Notes under the pieces: generated by a model | Databases searched by the model: none | What the model was told of the DNA's origin: nothing | The model's input: the letters and a program-made list of their open reading frames with translations, nothing else | Assembly (NCBI GenBank): GCA_031835245.1 | Contig: JAVKOQ010000223.1 | Location: 1 to 64,000 of the forward strand | From: Balamuthia mandrillaris | Lineage: Eukaryota; Discosea; Longamoebia; Balamuthiidae | Length of the DNA: 64,000 bases | Direction of reading: 5' to 3' | Shown: positions 21,755 through 34,393 of the stretch, one piece after another | Layout of the letters: each line of letters begins with the position of its first letter | How positions within the stretch are numbered: position 1 is the first letter of the stretch | Made by a program: the position numbers and the translations under genes

Positions 21755-24700
21755 ATGGCTTCCACGAAGAAGGCACGCACCTCCCCTCGCGCCAAAAAAC
21801 AATCCTCCTCCAAAGGGCTTTGGGCGCCCCCTCCTTCTGCTGCCTCTTCCTCGCCGCTGCAGGTGCCGGTGGCCATATGGGATGGCCCTCCTACGCATCG
21901 CGTGACTTGCGTTGTGGTCTCACCCGATGGACAACACCTCATAACCGGATCTCGCTCCGGCCAGCTATGCGTTTGGACTCTGTCCAGAAAGAAAGGCATC
22001 AAGGTTATTGATCTTTCCTTCTCTCTCTCTCTCTCTCTCTCTTGTTCGGTTCTTGTTGTTTCTTGTTCTTTATCACTCACTTTTACCAACAACTGCACAG
22101 GTGAATGAACGGTTGCAACCTCTGATGATGCTCATTGGCTGCACCTCTCCCATTTTAGCCCTTGCCTTTGGCACTCATGAATGGACTTCTGTCGTTGTCA
22201 GCTGTGCGTTCTCTATCTGCTTCGCTGCTTCTCTGTCTATGACCCGTTATCAACCTTTGCTTCTCTCCGAACATGGCTTGCTATCAACCGCAACTGATTC
22301 TCTCTCTCTCTCCCTCTCTCTCTCTCTCTCCCTTCATTATTTGGTATCGGATTGGAAACAGTGTCGGAAGATGGAACGTTGTGTGCATGGGACTACACGG
22401 AGGGTTGTTGCGTGGACAGCGTTCCTCAACTTTTTGATCGAACGTCAACAGAAGGAATGGACAGTCCGACAAAGATGGTCACCATGCCCGACAACAGGCA
22501 CATAGCTTGCGCTGGACAAAGCTCCCTTGTTTTCATTGTTGATTTGTGGATGATGAAGGTACTCCTCTCTCTCTCTCTCTCTCTCTCTCTTGTATATTTA
22601 ACCGTACAAACACAATGTAAACATTGCAGGTGGTACACAAGATAAAGCGCCATTCGGATTGGGTTATTGATCTCTTTAGTTGCGACCTGGGAGGAGGCAT
22701 GAGGCACCATCCTTGTCTACTATCTATGGGCATAGATGGTATCCTTCACTTCTCATCGCTGTTGAAAGTATGTGGTGGCGGAAACGGTGGCGCTGCTGAT
22801 GGCGGTGCTGCTGGGTTATCTCTCACCTCTTCATCTGGATCTGTATCGACTCTATCTCCCGAGTTTGCACTTCAGACGCTGTGCCTTAGCCCTGATAGCG
22901 CTTTGCCCGTTGCTGTTAGTGTATCACCTTCACTTCAGACTCTACTCATACTTACTGAAACTCATTGGCTTGTACGTCAATACCTTTGTGAATGTGCTTG
23001 CATCTTTGATGGGATAACATTCACTAATCCCATTTCTTATTGATTTTCGCATAGATTTACACGATGCAAAGCCCAAGATTGCTTGCGTCTGTGGAATGCC
23101 CTACAATACCTACAGTTATAAAAGGAGCAAGTGGGGAAGCTGATGGCTCGAAAACTCAAAGCGAGCACAACAACAGGTATGGTGATATCAGCCGTTGGTC
23201 TGGTGCTGCCTATTTGAGCCCACTCCAGATTGTGATATGGGCAGAGGTATGTTTTACATGTCATTATACTCCTACAAAATTAATCTGGTAATAGAGACAT
23301 CACTGAGCTTATTTTTGTTTCTTAAGAATGGGACAAGTTTTATTTATGACCTGCCAGAAAAATGGAAGGACCTACCTGCATTTAACCTTAGTGAAACAGA
23401 CCTACAGGGTGTTGGCCACATTGATGTGCCTCACACGAACGGCATCTCTTCTTCTGGCATCACCGAAGCGATCCAAACAAATGGTGCTTCGAGCACAACC
23501 GGAGATGGGACTGCCTCCTCCGCACCAACCGATAGAGCACAATCGCAAGGCTCGATGTTATTACCTGGTATTCATAGACGCGCTGAGAAGATCTTTAAGT
23601 CATCATCTAGCCCACATTTGTCCTCACTCTCATCTTCTCATTCCCCAATTATATCCTCCTCCACGACCCTCATCAATAGCAAAACGAGAGAGAAGACTGC
23701 TGAGTGGAAAATCACAGTGTCTCCCTCCTCTTCCGACGAGTTCATATCATCATCACCTGACCAATCCATCACTCAGACTGCAAAAGCTTCCATTTCTGGT
23801 CCAAAGCTTCCAGTCCTTTCTCACGTTTATGACTGTGGGGAGACTTTCCTACACCAGTTTGCAGACAAAGCTTTATCCTCATCGTCTTCTGCTTCTATAA
23901 GCAGCCTGTTGCAAGATGGTCCCTCTTCAGCAACTGCTTTGCCCTTTTCTTCCATCCTTCTTCATTGTCATCACCACATGCTAGTAGCCGCCGACAAACA
24001 GGGTCGTGTCCTTGTTTGGCGGGTGCCAAGACCCTCGTATGACTACTCTTCCTCTGCTACAATCCCAACTACTGTCAAGCCAACCGTTACTCCATGGGCG
24101 TATTCATCGTTATCGTGGGGTTGGCCCTCTGCTTCTTTGAGTTCCTCTTCCACCTTCTCCACTTCGCCTGCCTCCCAAATCACTTTTTCATTGGTCGAAG
24201 AAGAAAGCCTTACTCTCCTTCGGGGTTACGAAAACGGTGACATCAGCATCAGGGACCTGCCAACTCGTAAACAGGCCACCTCTCGACGGATAAAGCACGC
24301 CCATTCTTCCAGGATAACGAGTCTGCTAACCTACCACACCGGAACTCGCGACTTTTTGGTTTCTTCTTCTGCTGATTGTTTGATCAAAGTTTGGAATCTT
24401 CGCACATTGGAGTTGCTTCACGTGTTCTCACAACATACAAACGCAGTAACACAACTATACCAACCATACGGGCCTTTTAAAGAAAAGCCTGCTCCTTTTC
24501 TCTCCTACAAAACTACCACCGTAAAAACAGACCAAACGGCGGATCGAGACGATTCTGGTGCCCAAGAAACTCATTCTATGGTGGTGGCCACCAAGGCTGG
24601 CGTTGGCACTATAACCGCTGGTGTGTTCTTATCTGTTTCCATGGATAAGTCTGTTGGTCTCTTTTCGTTGGAAAATATGAATTGGTATCTTGCTATCCTG

Positions 24701-27322
24701 TTGTGCCAAGTCAAAGTCTGACTGACTCTCTTCTGTTGTTAACAAGCATGCGGATATTTGGAGGCCATGCCACTCAAATAGCAGGTATTGGGTTGAAAAT
24801 CCTACAAGACTACCTCATCGTGCATTGCGAAGATGGTTCTGTATCGGTGTGGGAGGTACCTTTTTTCTCTCTCTCTCTCTCTCCTCTCAGTAGTAATGAC
24901 ATATCTGTACGCTGTATAGTTGAGTTCTGGTATTCTTGAAAGTTGTGTGCACGGTCGCTCCGCAATGGAAATACTTCATAGCACAACCATGCTTACCACG
25001 GAGTACGTACTTATTTATACAAACGTTTGAAGGGTATCTGACTTTGGTTTTCCTTTGTGCACAAAAAGGAACACGTCAATTGACACTTCACAAAGGACCG
25101 CCAAAGCGTTGAGCCTTTGCGTTGGAGAGCGTAGCCAACAGGAGCATCACTCGCCTCTTCAAATTCTACTTCTTGATATAAAGAATATCGTACATGATCT
25201 TTATACGCACCTGCGTCAACCATCTGCTACTTCTTCTACTCCATCGGTGCCTACCACCTCCTCGACTAAAAAAGCTGGGCATCGTAAGAGCACCTCCTCA
25301 ATAGAACGAGGTTCCAGTGGTGAGGATAGCGGTTCTCCATGCTCGTGGAAGAAAACGAATCCGTGTTTAAGAACCCAATCTGTATCCCTCTTCACTTATC
25401 TCATTCCCTGGAATGCCTCCACTTCGCTAGATCGGATATGCAGAGAGGAGCTTCGTCTTATGCCTCCTGACCCAGCCATTACCGTTGGCATTCAAACGTA
25501 AGAACTACCTTCTCTCCCTCTCTCTCAATGGAACTACGCCTCATCTCTCTCTCTCTCTGTTCGTGGAAAAGCACTACTCCTGCAGGAAATATGTACAGCA
25601 TGTTAGTGCCCGGAAAGGCGACTGGTGCTGGCCGGTGGCAAATTTCGAGTCACCTAACAGCTTTACATACCCTTTCTGCCGTTACAGTTATCAAAACTAT
25701 GCTTCAACTGGGTGACAATAAGAATGCAACTAGCCAGTTGCTCTCTTACTTTTGTGCGTTAGCCCCTGATATGACTCCAAATTATATAGGCCCATCTCTT
25801 CCTTTCTTGGCACGTTATTGGCAAGATCCGTTTGGTTTGCTTCTCCCTCTTTTCTTCAGGCAACTTAAAATACAAAACACTTAAACATATCAACCAGATG
25901 ATGTGATGCAATCAGCAAGATCCATCTTCTCGACGACAACCAGCAGAATGTCACCTGAATCCCTCAAGTCGTTCGCGTTGTCGTGGTCTAGCCAACGTAT
26001 GTATCTTTTCCTACTAAAAAATTAGAAGTTTGGCCAAAGGATTAACAGCTTACAACTCCACAATAGTGCGACTTTCAGATTCTGGAATTAGTACCGTGCA
26101 AAGTAAACGAGCGTCGGTGGTGCTAGTGTTAGCCATTCTTGCCTCAGAGCGTCCGGATTGCATTGATGAAATGTATCTCTCTCCTCCAAATCTATGCCTA
26201 GTAGAAGAATGTAACACTTTGTGGTAATAGGTTGGCACGGGAGGCTACTAAAACTCTTTTACGGCTGTTGAAGCAAAAGAGCAACAACAGCATGCGAGTT
26301 ACTGCTGCAGAGTTGCTAGGAAAAGGCTTTGCTATATGGAAACCTCATGTGAAGAGCTTGAGATCCCTTGTGCGCGCCCTGTTTGCACTCACGCTGGTAA
26401 CCGAGCCACCGAATATAGCTGGTATTGCACACCACAGCCTTATGCTGATAGGTATACAAGAGCCAAGGGCCACCATCGATGCTATTGGAGAAATTATCGC
26501 TCGAACGGACATTGGTACAAGAGAGCGCTCCGACGCGCTAGCCTTGCTTGGAAGCTTTGTGAAGAAGGATCCTGTTGCGCTGCTACCGGAGCTTCCCCGT
26601 TTGGTAGACACCGTGGTCCGTTCTTTGGATCCAAATGTGCCTCACCTCCGCGAAAGCTGCCTTAAAGGAGCAACTACCGTTCTGCATTCTTTGGTTAAGC
26701 TCTTCCCGATGGTTAGTTTCCATCAGAAGACCCAACGCCTGGCCGTTGGAAGCGAACGTGCCGTCATAGTCATCTACGACTTGAAAACAGCAACCAAGTG
26801 GCACGTTCTGGAAGGAGGACACAAGTCTGCCATCACCGCCCTTCTCTTCAATCGCAAAGGAGATACGCTGGCTTCTTACGCCATGGAAGACTCCAACGTT
26901 GTTATCTGGGGAACCAAGTCCTCATTCCTGTATGTCTTTGGTTCCAACCCTCACTGTATCCAAATTTCGCCCGTTCCAAAAATCTCTCGTACGCCTTCTC
27001 TCTTCTCTCTTCTCTTCGCGCTTCTCTAGCTCACCTGTTCCACGTATCGTGAGCAGCATTACCATTGCTTTCTTCGATGTTGGATGTAGTGGAGATGGAT
27101 TGGGTGGACGACAAAACATTAAAAGTGAACACAGGCCCCTACGGCAAATTCATAGTAAAGCTCACGCATGTGAAGCGAAAATTAGTAAGCAATACAAATA
27201 GTCGTTGTTGTTGTGGAAACAAAAAAAAAGGAGGGAAGGAAACAATGAGCTTAGCTGGGTTGGAGTCTAACTTCCACATTCATCGCCTTGGCGACCTTAT
27301 TAAAGAGAACAGGATCCTTTAG
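21755..27322 (+). CDS. WDR7: WDR7 / rabconnectin-3 beta homologue
   Basis: A many-exon gene encoding roughly 1,450 residues that follows WDR7 along its length. The N-terminal beta-propeller has VPVAIWDGPPTHRVTCVVVS, TGSRSGQLCVWTL and SEDGTLCAWDYTEG. A second WD block has RITSLLTYHTGTRDFLVSSS, HTNAVTQLYQP, SVSMDKSVGLFSL and IVHCEDGSVSVWE, then GILESCVHGRSAMEIL, the equivalent of WDR7's GALDRCVMGITAVEIL. An alpha-solenoid follows, and C-terminal WD repeats (RLAVGSERAVIVIYDL, GHKSAITALLFN, SNVVIWGTKSSFL). WDR7 binds DMXL (rabconnectin-3 alpha) and regulates V-ATPase assembly on endosomes. Several introns contain TC microsatellites. The end is uncertain: the frame runs to TAG at 27322, but a GTAAGC donor at about 27184 could lead to an earlier end by splicing. 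Confidence 0.9.
22018..22591 (+). repeat. (TC)n tracts in successive WDR7 introns
   Basis: TC runs at about 22020-22041, 22300-22330 and 22565-22590 lie in three consecutive short introns of WDR7, each on the sense strand. A further tract is at 24868-24886. Confidence 0.85.
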
Positions 27323-28649
27323 CAATTGTAGCAGCAGCAGCGCCGCTTTGCTGTGCTCTTCTTCAGCAAACCAGAGCCCCATTTCCTCTTCAGACTCCTC
27401 CGCCTGCTGCTCACCGCTCTCCCTTCGTCGCCATCAGCTTGGCTGTTCCTCCTTACTGCTCGCCATTCTTGCCGCGCCTCTCCCTCTTTCTCTTCCCTTT
27501 CGTCTTCTTTTGTCTTTTCTTCTTCTGCTTTTGTGTGTTCTTGTTTTGTGTGTTCAGTCTCCTTTTCTTCTTCTTTTGGCGTTTCATCTCTTGTGTGTTC
27601 GGTCTCCTTTTCTCCTTCTGCTTGCGCTGCTGCTGGAGTGACCTTACTATCATCAACAGTAGTTGTTGCTTCCGTTTGTGAGACCGTAGCAGCTTTTCCT
27701 CCTCCGTCGACTTTCTCCAAAAGCTTCTTCTCTATTTGAGCAACGCGGCGCTTTCGCTCCTCCTTTTGTGAGTATTCAGTTCTGCCACCGCCGATTTTCA
27801 GCGGTCTGCCCTCCAACAAAGCGGATGAGGCCGATGCCGCTGTGCTAACCAACTGAATGCGTTGCTGTTGCTGCTGCTGCTGTCGATTGGGGGCGGTACC
27901 GATGGTCATCACTGCTTTTCGAAAGACGCGAAGGGCTTCCAGGAGGGCTTTGAGTTTTCGTGTCGGTCGTGTTATTGGGGAGTCCTTTCATTTTTCTTTC
28001 TATCTCTTCTACTCTTCTCCGGCGCTCTTCCCGTTCCTTTCGCTTCTGCGCATCCGGTTCGACATACTTGGGAGCTGTGCGAAAGCATTCAACGCTGATG
28101 CTGCGAGGAGGCCCCTCCAGGGAAGGCCGCTTCTGAGAGTTCATGGAAAGGGACGGTCGATCCCTCACCTGAGCATCAAGAGAGTCGCAGCTGGTGCTGA
28201 TTTGCAGTTGAGGAGAACTGGAAAGCCATGAGCTGCGTATATGTTTTTCTGTCTTGTTCACTGCAGAGTTGGATGCATCTTTGAGAGGAGCGCTTCCTAT
28301 TGTTTTGCTTTGCATGCGAGTCCGGCTTGCTAGCGTTGGCGGTAAATGTTGCTTACATTCCTTTTTTGTTTTTTGAATGAATATCAGCCACACATAACTT
28401 GTACATAGAGAGGAAATTTTTAAAAAAAGGAGTAACGCACAATTATTGTTTGAAAGTGTTCTGCTAGAGTAGGATAACACTCTTTCACGAATTTGTTGAG
28501 TGCAGCCATGTGTCGTTCTCGCTCTCCAAAGTAAACACCTGTAGCGATAGCTTGCATGGTTTTGGAAACAAGTACACTGGAGCGAAATACACTCTTATCA
28601 GGTACTTTAGCTACATAAGATAATCGTTATTAGCATTAGAAACGTCAAC

Positions 28650-28689
<40 letters not shown>

Positions 28690-31600
28690 AACCATCAACT
28701 AGGCCAAAGTGCTGAGGAGAAACGAGGGCGGGGCATAAAAACTTAGTAAAGAGAAAAGACTGTACAACAATGTGCCTCTTCGTGGGCCAGCAATTAATTA
28801 CAATTTCATGCATCCTTTGACAGATGCGCCGAAACGTCCTTTCAAGAAAGAGATGGGAAGAAACAATGTTTAAAAAAAACCCTCGTCTTGCAAGTTAGCC
28901 ATTTTAAAAAAACAAAACGTACAATGGCAACGCAGGCATCGACGCGAAAAGGCGTTCTATTAGAACTCTGCATATCTCCTTTACCTTGGATATGCATTTT
29001 TTTGTTTCTTCTTTCGATTTAGTGATGCTGGGGTCCAACTGGTGTATTTCTTGAGGTTATAATGCTTGTTGATTACAAGGAAAAACGAGAGCAAAAACGT
29101 ACAACGAGAGGTTTATCCAGCTTAAATAAAAGTTGGGTAACGGGCATCAGGACCGCTCGTAGATAGGGTTGCAGCGCCATTTTCATGTACGCTGGTAACA
29201 TTTTGCCAATCATACTACCCGCCAGAAACAGGTCCGTTATTGACACTATACAAAACAAAATAATTGAATCACCAGGAAAAGGAGGAACAAAGAAGAGGAA
29301 GCAGAACAAGAAGAAGCAGCAGCAGCAACAACAACAACAATAACCAAAGAGGTACCTGTATGCGCTACTTCAATAGAGCAGAGCTTTACGAAAAGATCTA
29401 CCAGACGACGATGATTTGCGAACACGATGATAAGGGCATTACCGATGCAATCCATTTTGTGTTGGGAAATGCCGCTTGTGCTGGAACAAAGGGCCGATAC
29501 GACGCTCAGATGCGGTTTTAGCAGTACGTTGATAAAGTCATTGATGAGCTCCTTTGCTCCCTCTTTTGCTAGAAACCGAGCGACGCTGTTTTCTATTGTT
29601 GTTTGTTCGCTTTCTTCCCCATCACTATCCATCTTTTTATATCTTTCAATAACGGCAACTAATTCCTCAAAGGCCTTGAGGTAGAGAAAGAGAGAGCAGC
29701 AAGAGAAGTTATTCACTCTTCTCATAACGGACATATAAAAATAATAATATTACCTTTTGGTCTGGAACTTCTTTCAAAAGCCACACGAGCTCACCTTCAT
29801 CCTGTTTTTGCTTCATAGCTTCGAGAGGAACATCATGTTCACCCATCACTATTTCAGTGGGAGCGGGCTTCGTGGTCGATGAAGAAGGAGAGGAAGAGGT
29901 TGCCGGAGAAGAGGAGACCAACAAAGCCAACGCAAAGCGGGAGCTGTATGCTGGTACCATAGACTTCTTGAGATTGCCTGTGTGCAACATGGGCACCTCT
30001 CCAACCTTTTTCCGTAGCCGCTGAATAACTTCAGTCGTTTGCTCGTTTTCTTTAAGAAGCAAACTGCGATAAGAATTATCTTGCAAGAATATCTTCACCA
30101 CCGCCTTAACGTTCAATAAAAAGAAACTTCAGTATGGTAACCAAAGTAAAACACGTGTTTGGAACTTACCTCTTTTGCATCCGCAGCCAGCTTTTGCTAG
30201 AAAACAAAAAGTGAGATAGCGCAACAAACAACAGGAAAAGGACGAGAAGAGAAAGGACGCTCTCGAATATATACCTGGCTTTGCAGATTCCGTTCTTGCA
30301 TGGCTGTCAAATACTCGCAGGCTAACTGCGAGTTAGACGCCTGACAGTCCATTGAAGAATTGCTATTGCTGTTGCCACTACCTCCAGAAGGGGTTGCCAT
30401 TTTCTTGGTTGTGGTTGGACTGTGCATTTCCTCTAGCTTCTCTCGCGGTGTCTGCTTCGACTCGCTTTGGCTGGCAAAAAGGTAGGTCGAGTTGGTTCTC
30501 GGCCGCATATTCAAAAATTGGTGTTGGAGGAGCTGCGTTGCGCCCGGCCGTTGCTGTGGGTCCTTGTCAAGACACAAATTGAGAAACTCCAAAAAATGTT
30601 GCGACCATTCCTCTTTACGGGTCAGTTGTGGCGGAGGTCCGCTTACTATTTGAAAGACCGCCTGTGGAAACATATGCATTAGAATATGTCGCGCGTTGGG
30701 AAAACAGAGAGAGAGAGAGAGAGAGAGTGAGAGTGAGAGTGAGAGTGAGAGAGAGGTGAGAGAGAAGGTACAGAAAGAGGCTCTTGAGAGAAAAAAGGAT
30801 GAAATGGTTCCGCCAGCTCAAGTATTGTCATGCCAAGAGACCAAATGTCAGTCTGCTCAATTTGGGGTAACAAAGCAAAGAGATCAGAACACAACGTTTC
30901 ATAGAAACCATTAAGCACGAAAGAAAAGGAAAAGCGACCTTTTGGTCATAACCATCTCCAACAATCAACTCAGGAGACATCCAAAAGGGGCTTCCAATCT
31001 GGGTACTCTTCTTTTCGTTGGGACTAACCAAAGTAGTGATACCAAAATCGGCGAGCTTCACTTGTCCCTTTTTGTTGAGAAGAACGTTTCCTGCTTTTAT
31101 GTCTGCTCTCCCAAGTTAGATGTTCATAATGAGCGTTATGTTGCTGTAACTACTTGCGAAGGAAGTGGAGGAAGAACGTGCCTCGATGGATCATGCGGCG
31201 AGAGTGAAGGTGTTCTAGGCCTTTAAGAACTTGGTAGACTATCATTCGAATCTGGCTCTCTGAGAGGGCTTGCTTTTTCACCACCAGCAAATCACCTATC
31301 GACCCCGCATCGAAATACTCCATTGCGATCTATCCCATGGGAATCACACATGTAAGAACGAGAAAAAATAAACATGAATAGAAGCAGAAGCAGAAGCAGA
31401 AGGAGGAGAAGGAGAAGAACAAGAACAAGAAGAACAAAGAACGAAGCAAAACAACATATACAACAGCAACATGAGTTATAAGAAATAGCCGAAAACGATA
31501 ATGAAACAGAAATGAGAAGACCATAGGGCAAGAGAACGAGAAGAAACACAAAATGGTACCCAAAGGTCTCCATTCTTGAAGTAGCTGTTGTAGTACTCAA

Positions 31601-31937
31601 TGCAAAACTGGGAGTTCAGCTCTTTGAGAATGGTGATCTCTCTCAGGCTGTCCTTCAAGTCCTTCTTCGACTGAAAGATGTCCGGCAGCTTCTTAACGGC
31701 CGCAATGGTGCCATCCATACGATTGATAGCTTTGTAAACAGTCCCATGAGAGCTGTTTAAGAGAGCGAGTGATGAGTTTTAAAAAAAAAACAGGACCACT
31801 GGGTGAGAAGCCACCATCAAAGAGCGAAAAACGACGAACCCTTTGCCAAGGATGTCAGTCAGTTCGTAGATCTCCTCCGGATCATGTTTGGCGATCAGGC
31901 CGGAGCTTATCAAAATGGTTTCTTCATTGCTTCGCAT
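27319..31937 (-). CDS. Ste20-family kinase fused to an RA-like and a RasGAP domain
   Basis: Multi-exon minus-strand gene starting at ATG 31937 (an in-frame stop lies just upstream). Kinase domain first: LGKGSHGTVYKA glycine loop, IAAVKKL lysine, MIHRDIKAGNVLL catalytic loop (joined across an intron with a GC donor), ADFGITT, then GSPFWMSPE typical of Ste20/MST/GCK kinases. Next, VVKIFLQDNSYRSLLLKENE to ELVWLLKEVP looks like a Ras-association domain. A full RasGAP domain follows: KPHLSVVSALCSSTSGI, DLFLAGSMIGKMLPAYMKMA, EIHQLDPSITKSKEE, FLFTKFLCPALVSPQHFGLVD and MQAIATGVYFGERERHM. The catalytic arginine finger (FR in active GAPs) is Leu (DLFLAGS). The C-terminus is charged coiled coil. Near 27845-27899 the reading frame changes, which a 55-bp intron containing CAG repeats would resolve. 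It is convergent with WDR7, overlapping by 4 bp if both stops are right. Confidence 0.88.
28651..28686 (-). repeat. (TC)n microsatellite (sense strand) in the RasGAP part of the kinase gene
   Basis: GA dinucleotides on the plus strand in an intron just after the exon encoding SPQHFGLVDG. A second tract with (GAGAGT) variants is at 30708-30755. Confidence 0.9.
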
Positions 31938-32765
31938 CGCACCGCCTCTTTACTTTTTTTTTTCGTTTTGCTATACTCTAAAAAAATGCGGGCGGCAAAC
32001 AAACAACAAAAAAAGACGAGATTAAGAGTGCAGGGGACGGCAAAGAAAAGCAAAGCAGCAGTAGGAATACTTTTTTTTTCTTTTGCTTTTCCTGTTAGGC
32101 AGCAACAGGCAAGCTTTGGCCTTCCTGCACTCTCCCGTCTCTCTCCCTCTCTCCTGCCGGCAGTGCGTGGTGCCTTCCTCCTCCCTTTTCGCTTCCAGTC
32201 GACAATATTGACGGTAGGTGAGGTCATCCTGGCGCTCTGGTTTGGAAATTTTTCATTAATGGTTGGGAGTTACGCCCGCCACCGTGATGGCGGGGGGCGC
32301 CGCCGACGGTTAGCGGGTGGTTGCGGTGGGTTTTGGCAAAGCGGTGCCAACTCGTTGGCGGGGGCACCTTATTTCTTCCCCCTCCCTGTCCAATTCATAA
32401 GCCAACGAGTTACCGAAATGAGAGGAGAACGCAATCACACCCCATAATTTTTTTTTGTTTATTATTATTCGGTTATTCATCGCCCAGAGAAGAAATAAAG
32501 AGAAAGAGAAAGAGAAGAGAGGAAGGCGCGGAAGGGGGCATTTAACACCGAAAAGAAAAAGGTTTTTGTTTTTTAAGTTTGACCGTTTTTACAAAGCAAG
32601 CAGAACCGCGTCGGGGGAGTAAAAACAGAGAAGGTACCTTCGCCGTTGTTTATTCTTCTTCTTCTGTTTATTATTATTCTTCTTTGTGGTTAAAAAAAAC
32701 TATTTGTTGGGGTTTTTGAACAGAAAAAATAAAATTAGAAAGATAAGCACCTCATAGGCAAGACA
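31938..32765. other. Divergent promoter region (Ste20-RasGAP / RGS-C2)
   Basis: It contains T-rich and A-rich blocks, a short GC-rich stretch (about 32270-32365) and a GTCGACAATATTGAC site at 32198. The imperfectly repeated ACGCCCGCCACC and GCGCCGCCGACGG blocks near 32272-32308 carry no ORF that I can support. TTCTTCTT runs at about 32650-32685 precede the RGS-C2 leader. Confidence 0.45.
32198..32206 (+). promoter_or_regulatory. GTCGACAAT motif in a divergent promoter
   Basis: Exact GTCGACAAT, 261 bp upstream of the kinase ATG on one side and 560 bp from the RGS-C2 ATG on the other. It matches the copies at 7901, 50073 and 63701. Confidence 0.4.
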
Positions 32766-34353
32766 ATGCACAGCAATTCACCAAGAGGCTCTGGCAGCCA
32801 GCTCTTCTCGTCGACCTCCTCTTCCTCCGACTCTTCCTTCCAACGGGGTCAGCTCAGCAACTCCAATTCGACAACCGCCACAAGCCCTGCCGCCTACTAT
32901 GACTCCTCTTCCGAAGTGGACCTGACGAGCAGCGGGGAGTCCCATGGGGCCGTTGGGCGGGCGAGAGGGCGTGCGGCCTCCGCTAGGGGCTCCTCCGCCT
33001 CCTCCTTGGCTTCTTCGGGAGTGGCCTCGCTGCTGCCGCGCGGGATTATTCCCACGGGCGGGGAGGTGGAGATGTTGAAGGACGAGGAAATCACCCCCGA
33101 GAACATTGTGAAGGACGAGCTGTTGAAGACTATGTTCAGAGTCTTCCTGGCCAAGAGCTTCTGTTCTGAGAATTTTGACTTTTACCTTGCCGTGGAAGAC
33201 TTCAAACATAACCATAGGGTTTGTTGTTTTTTTTGTGTATTTTTTTTGTGCGTTTTGTGTTTTAATTCTGTTCTTTTTCTTACGCTTTGTTCTTGCTGTA
33301 ATGCTGACAATAGATAGGAATACCGGCACCTGCTCTTCGCGAACGAGCTTTTGATATTTATGAAAAATACTTGAAAGAGGTCTTAGCACTTCTTGTTCTT
33401 GTTCTTGTTCTTCTTGTTCTTCTTCTTCTTGTTCTTCTTGTTCTTCTTGTTCTTCTTGTTCTTGTTCTTGTTCTTGTTCTTCTTGTTCTTCTTGTTCTTG
33501 TTCTTCTTCTTCTTCTTCTTGTTCTTCTTCTTCTTCTTCCACTTCTGCTCCTCCTCTTTGTTTCTTCTTTTGTTCTCTCTCTTTCTTTGTTTCCATACTC
33601 TGTAGTTATTATCTTCATTACTCATTTATATCTCTTGCAGGAGAGTGACTCAGAGATCAACGTCAACACTAAAGTGAAACAACAAATGCAAGAGGAGAAG
33701 AACAACCTGGAGGCCTCCACCGGCACTCCCAATATTAACTTTTTCGAAGAGGCCCAAAAGTCCATCAGCTTTCTTCTTCAAACGGACACCGTCCCCAAGT
33801 TCCTCTCTAGCAGCGACTACAAAACTGTCAAAGGTTCGTTTCCTGTTATCCTCCTTTTCCTTCTTCCACACTAACGGCACAAAATGAAGAATTAAGAGAA
33901 GTGGAACATAAGCTACCAAATCTCTTAGGAACATTAGCAGCTTTGAAGGAGGAGATTGAGAAGGTAGAAACAGAAGTGGACCACTTCAGCAACAAAAAAG
34001 AAATGCTGGAGGAGTACGTTCGCAACTCAGTGGCAGAGGCGGACCGCATGCTCAAGGAACGTAACGATCAGCTGGAAGAGATGGAAAAGGAGCGAGTGAG
34101 AAGGGAAAAGGAGGCGGAGAAGGAGAGGCTCAAGAAGGAAAAAGAAGCAGAGAAGGAGAGGCTCAAGAAAGAAAGAGAGGAGAGAAAGAAAGAGGGAGGT
34201 GGAGGAGGCGTCTTTCAGGACTCCATCATGGGATCAATGGGCCTTGCCAACTTGGGACCGCCCAGACCCAAAAAGAAGGAACACAAGATCAAACTTGGAG
34301 AGGATTCCTACATCTTCTACGTTGATGGTAATGCCTCCTTTCTCTTCTGTAGT

Positions 34354-34393
<40 letters not shown>

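Noticed and set aside
33371-33874. Open frames of Leu/Val or Phe across the GTTCTT array, looking like membrane proteins
   Set aside because: The array lies in an RGS-C2 intron and is open in every frame because of its composition; the correct splice join restores the RGS domain.
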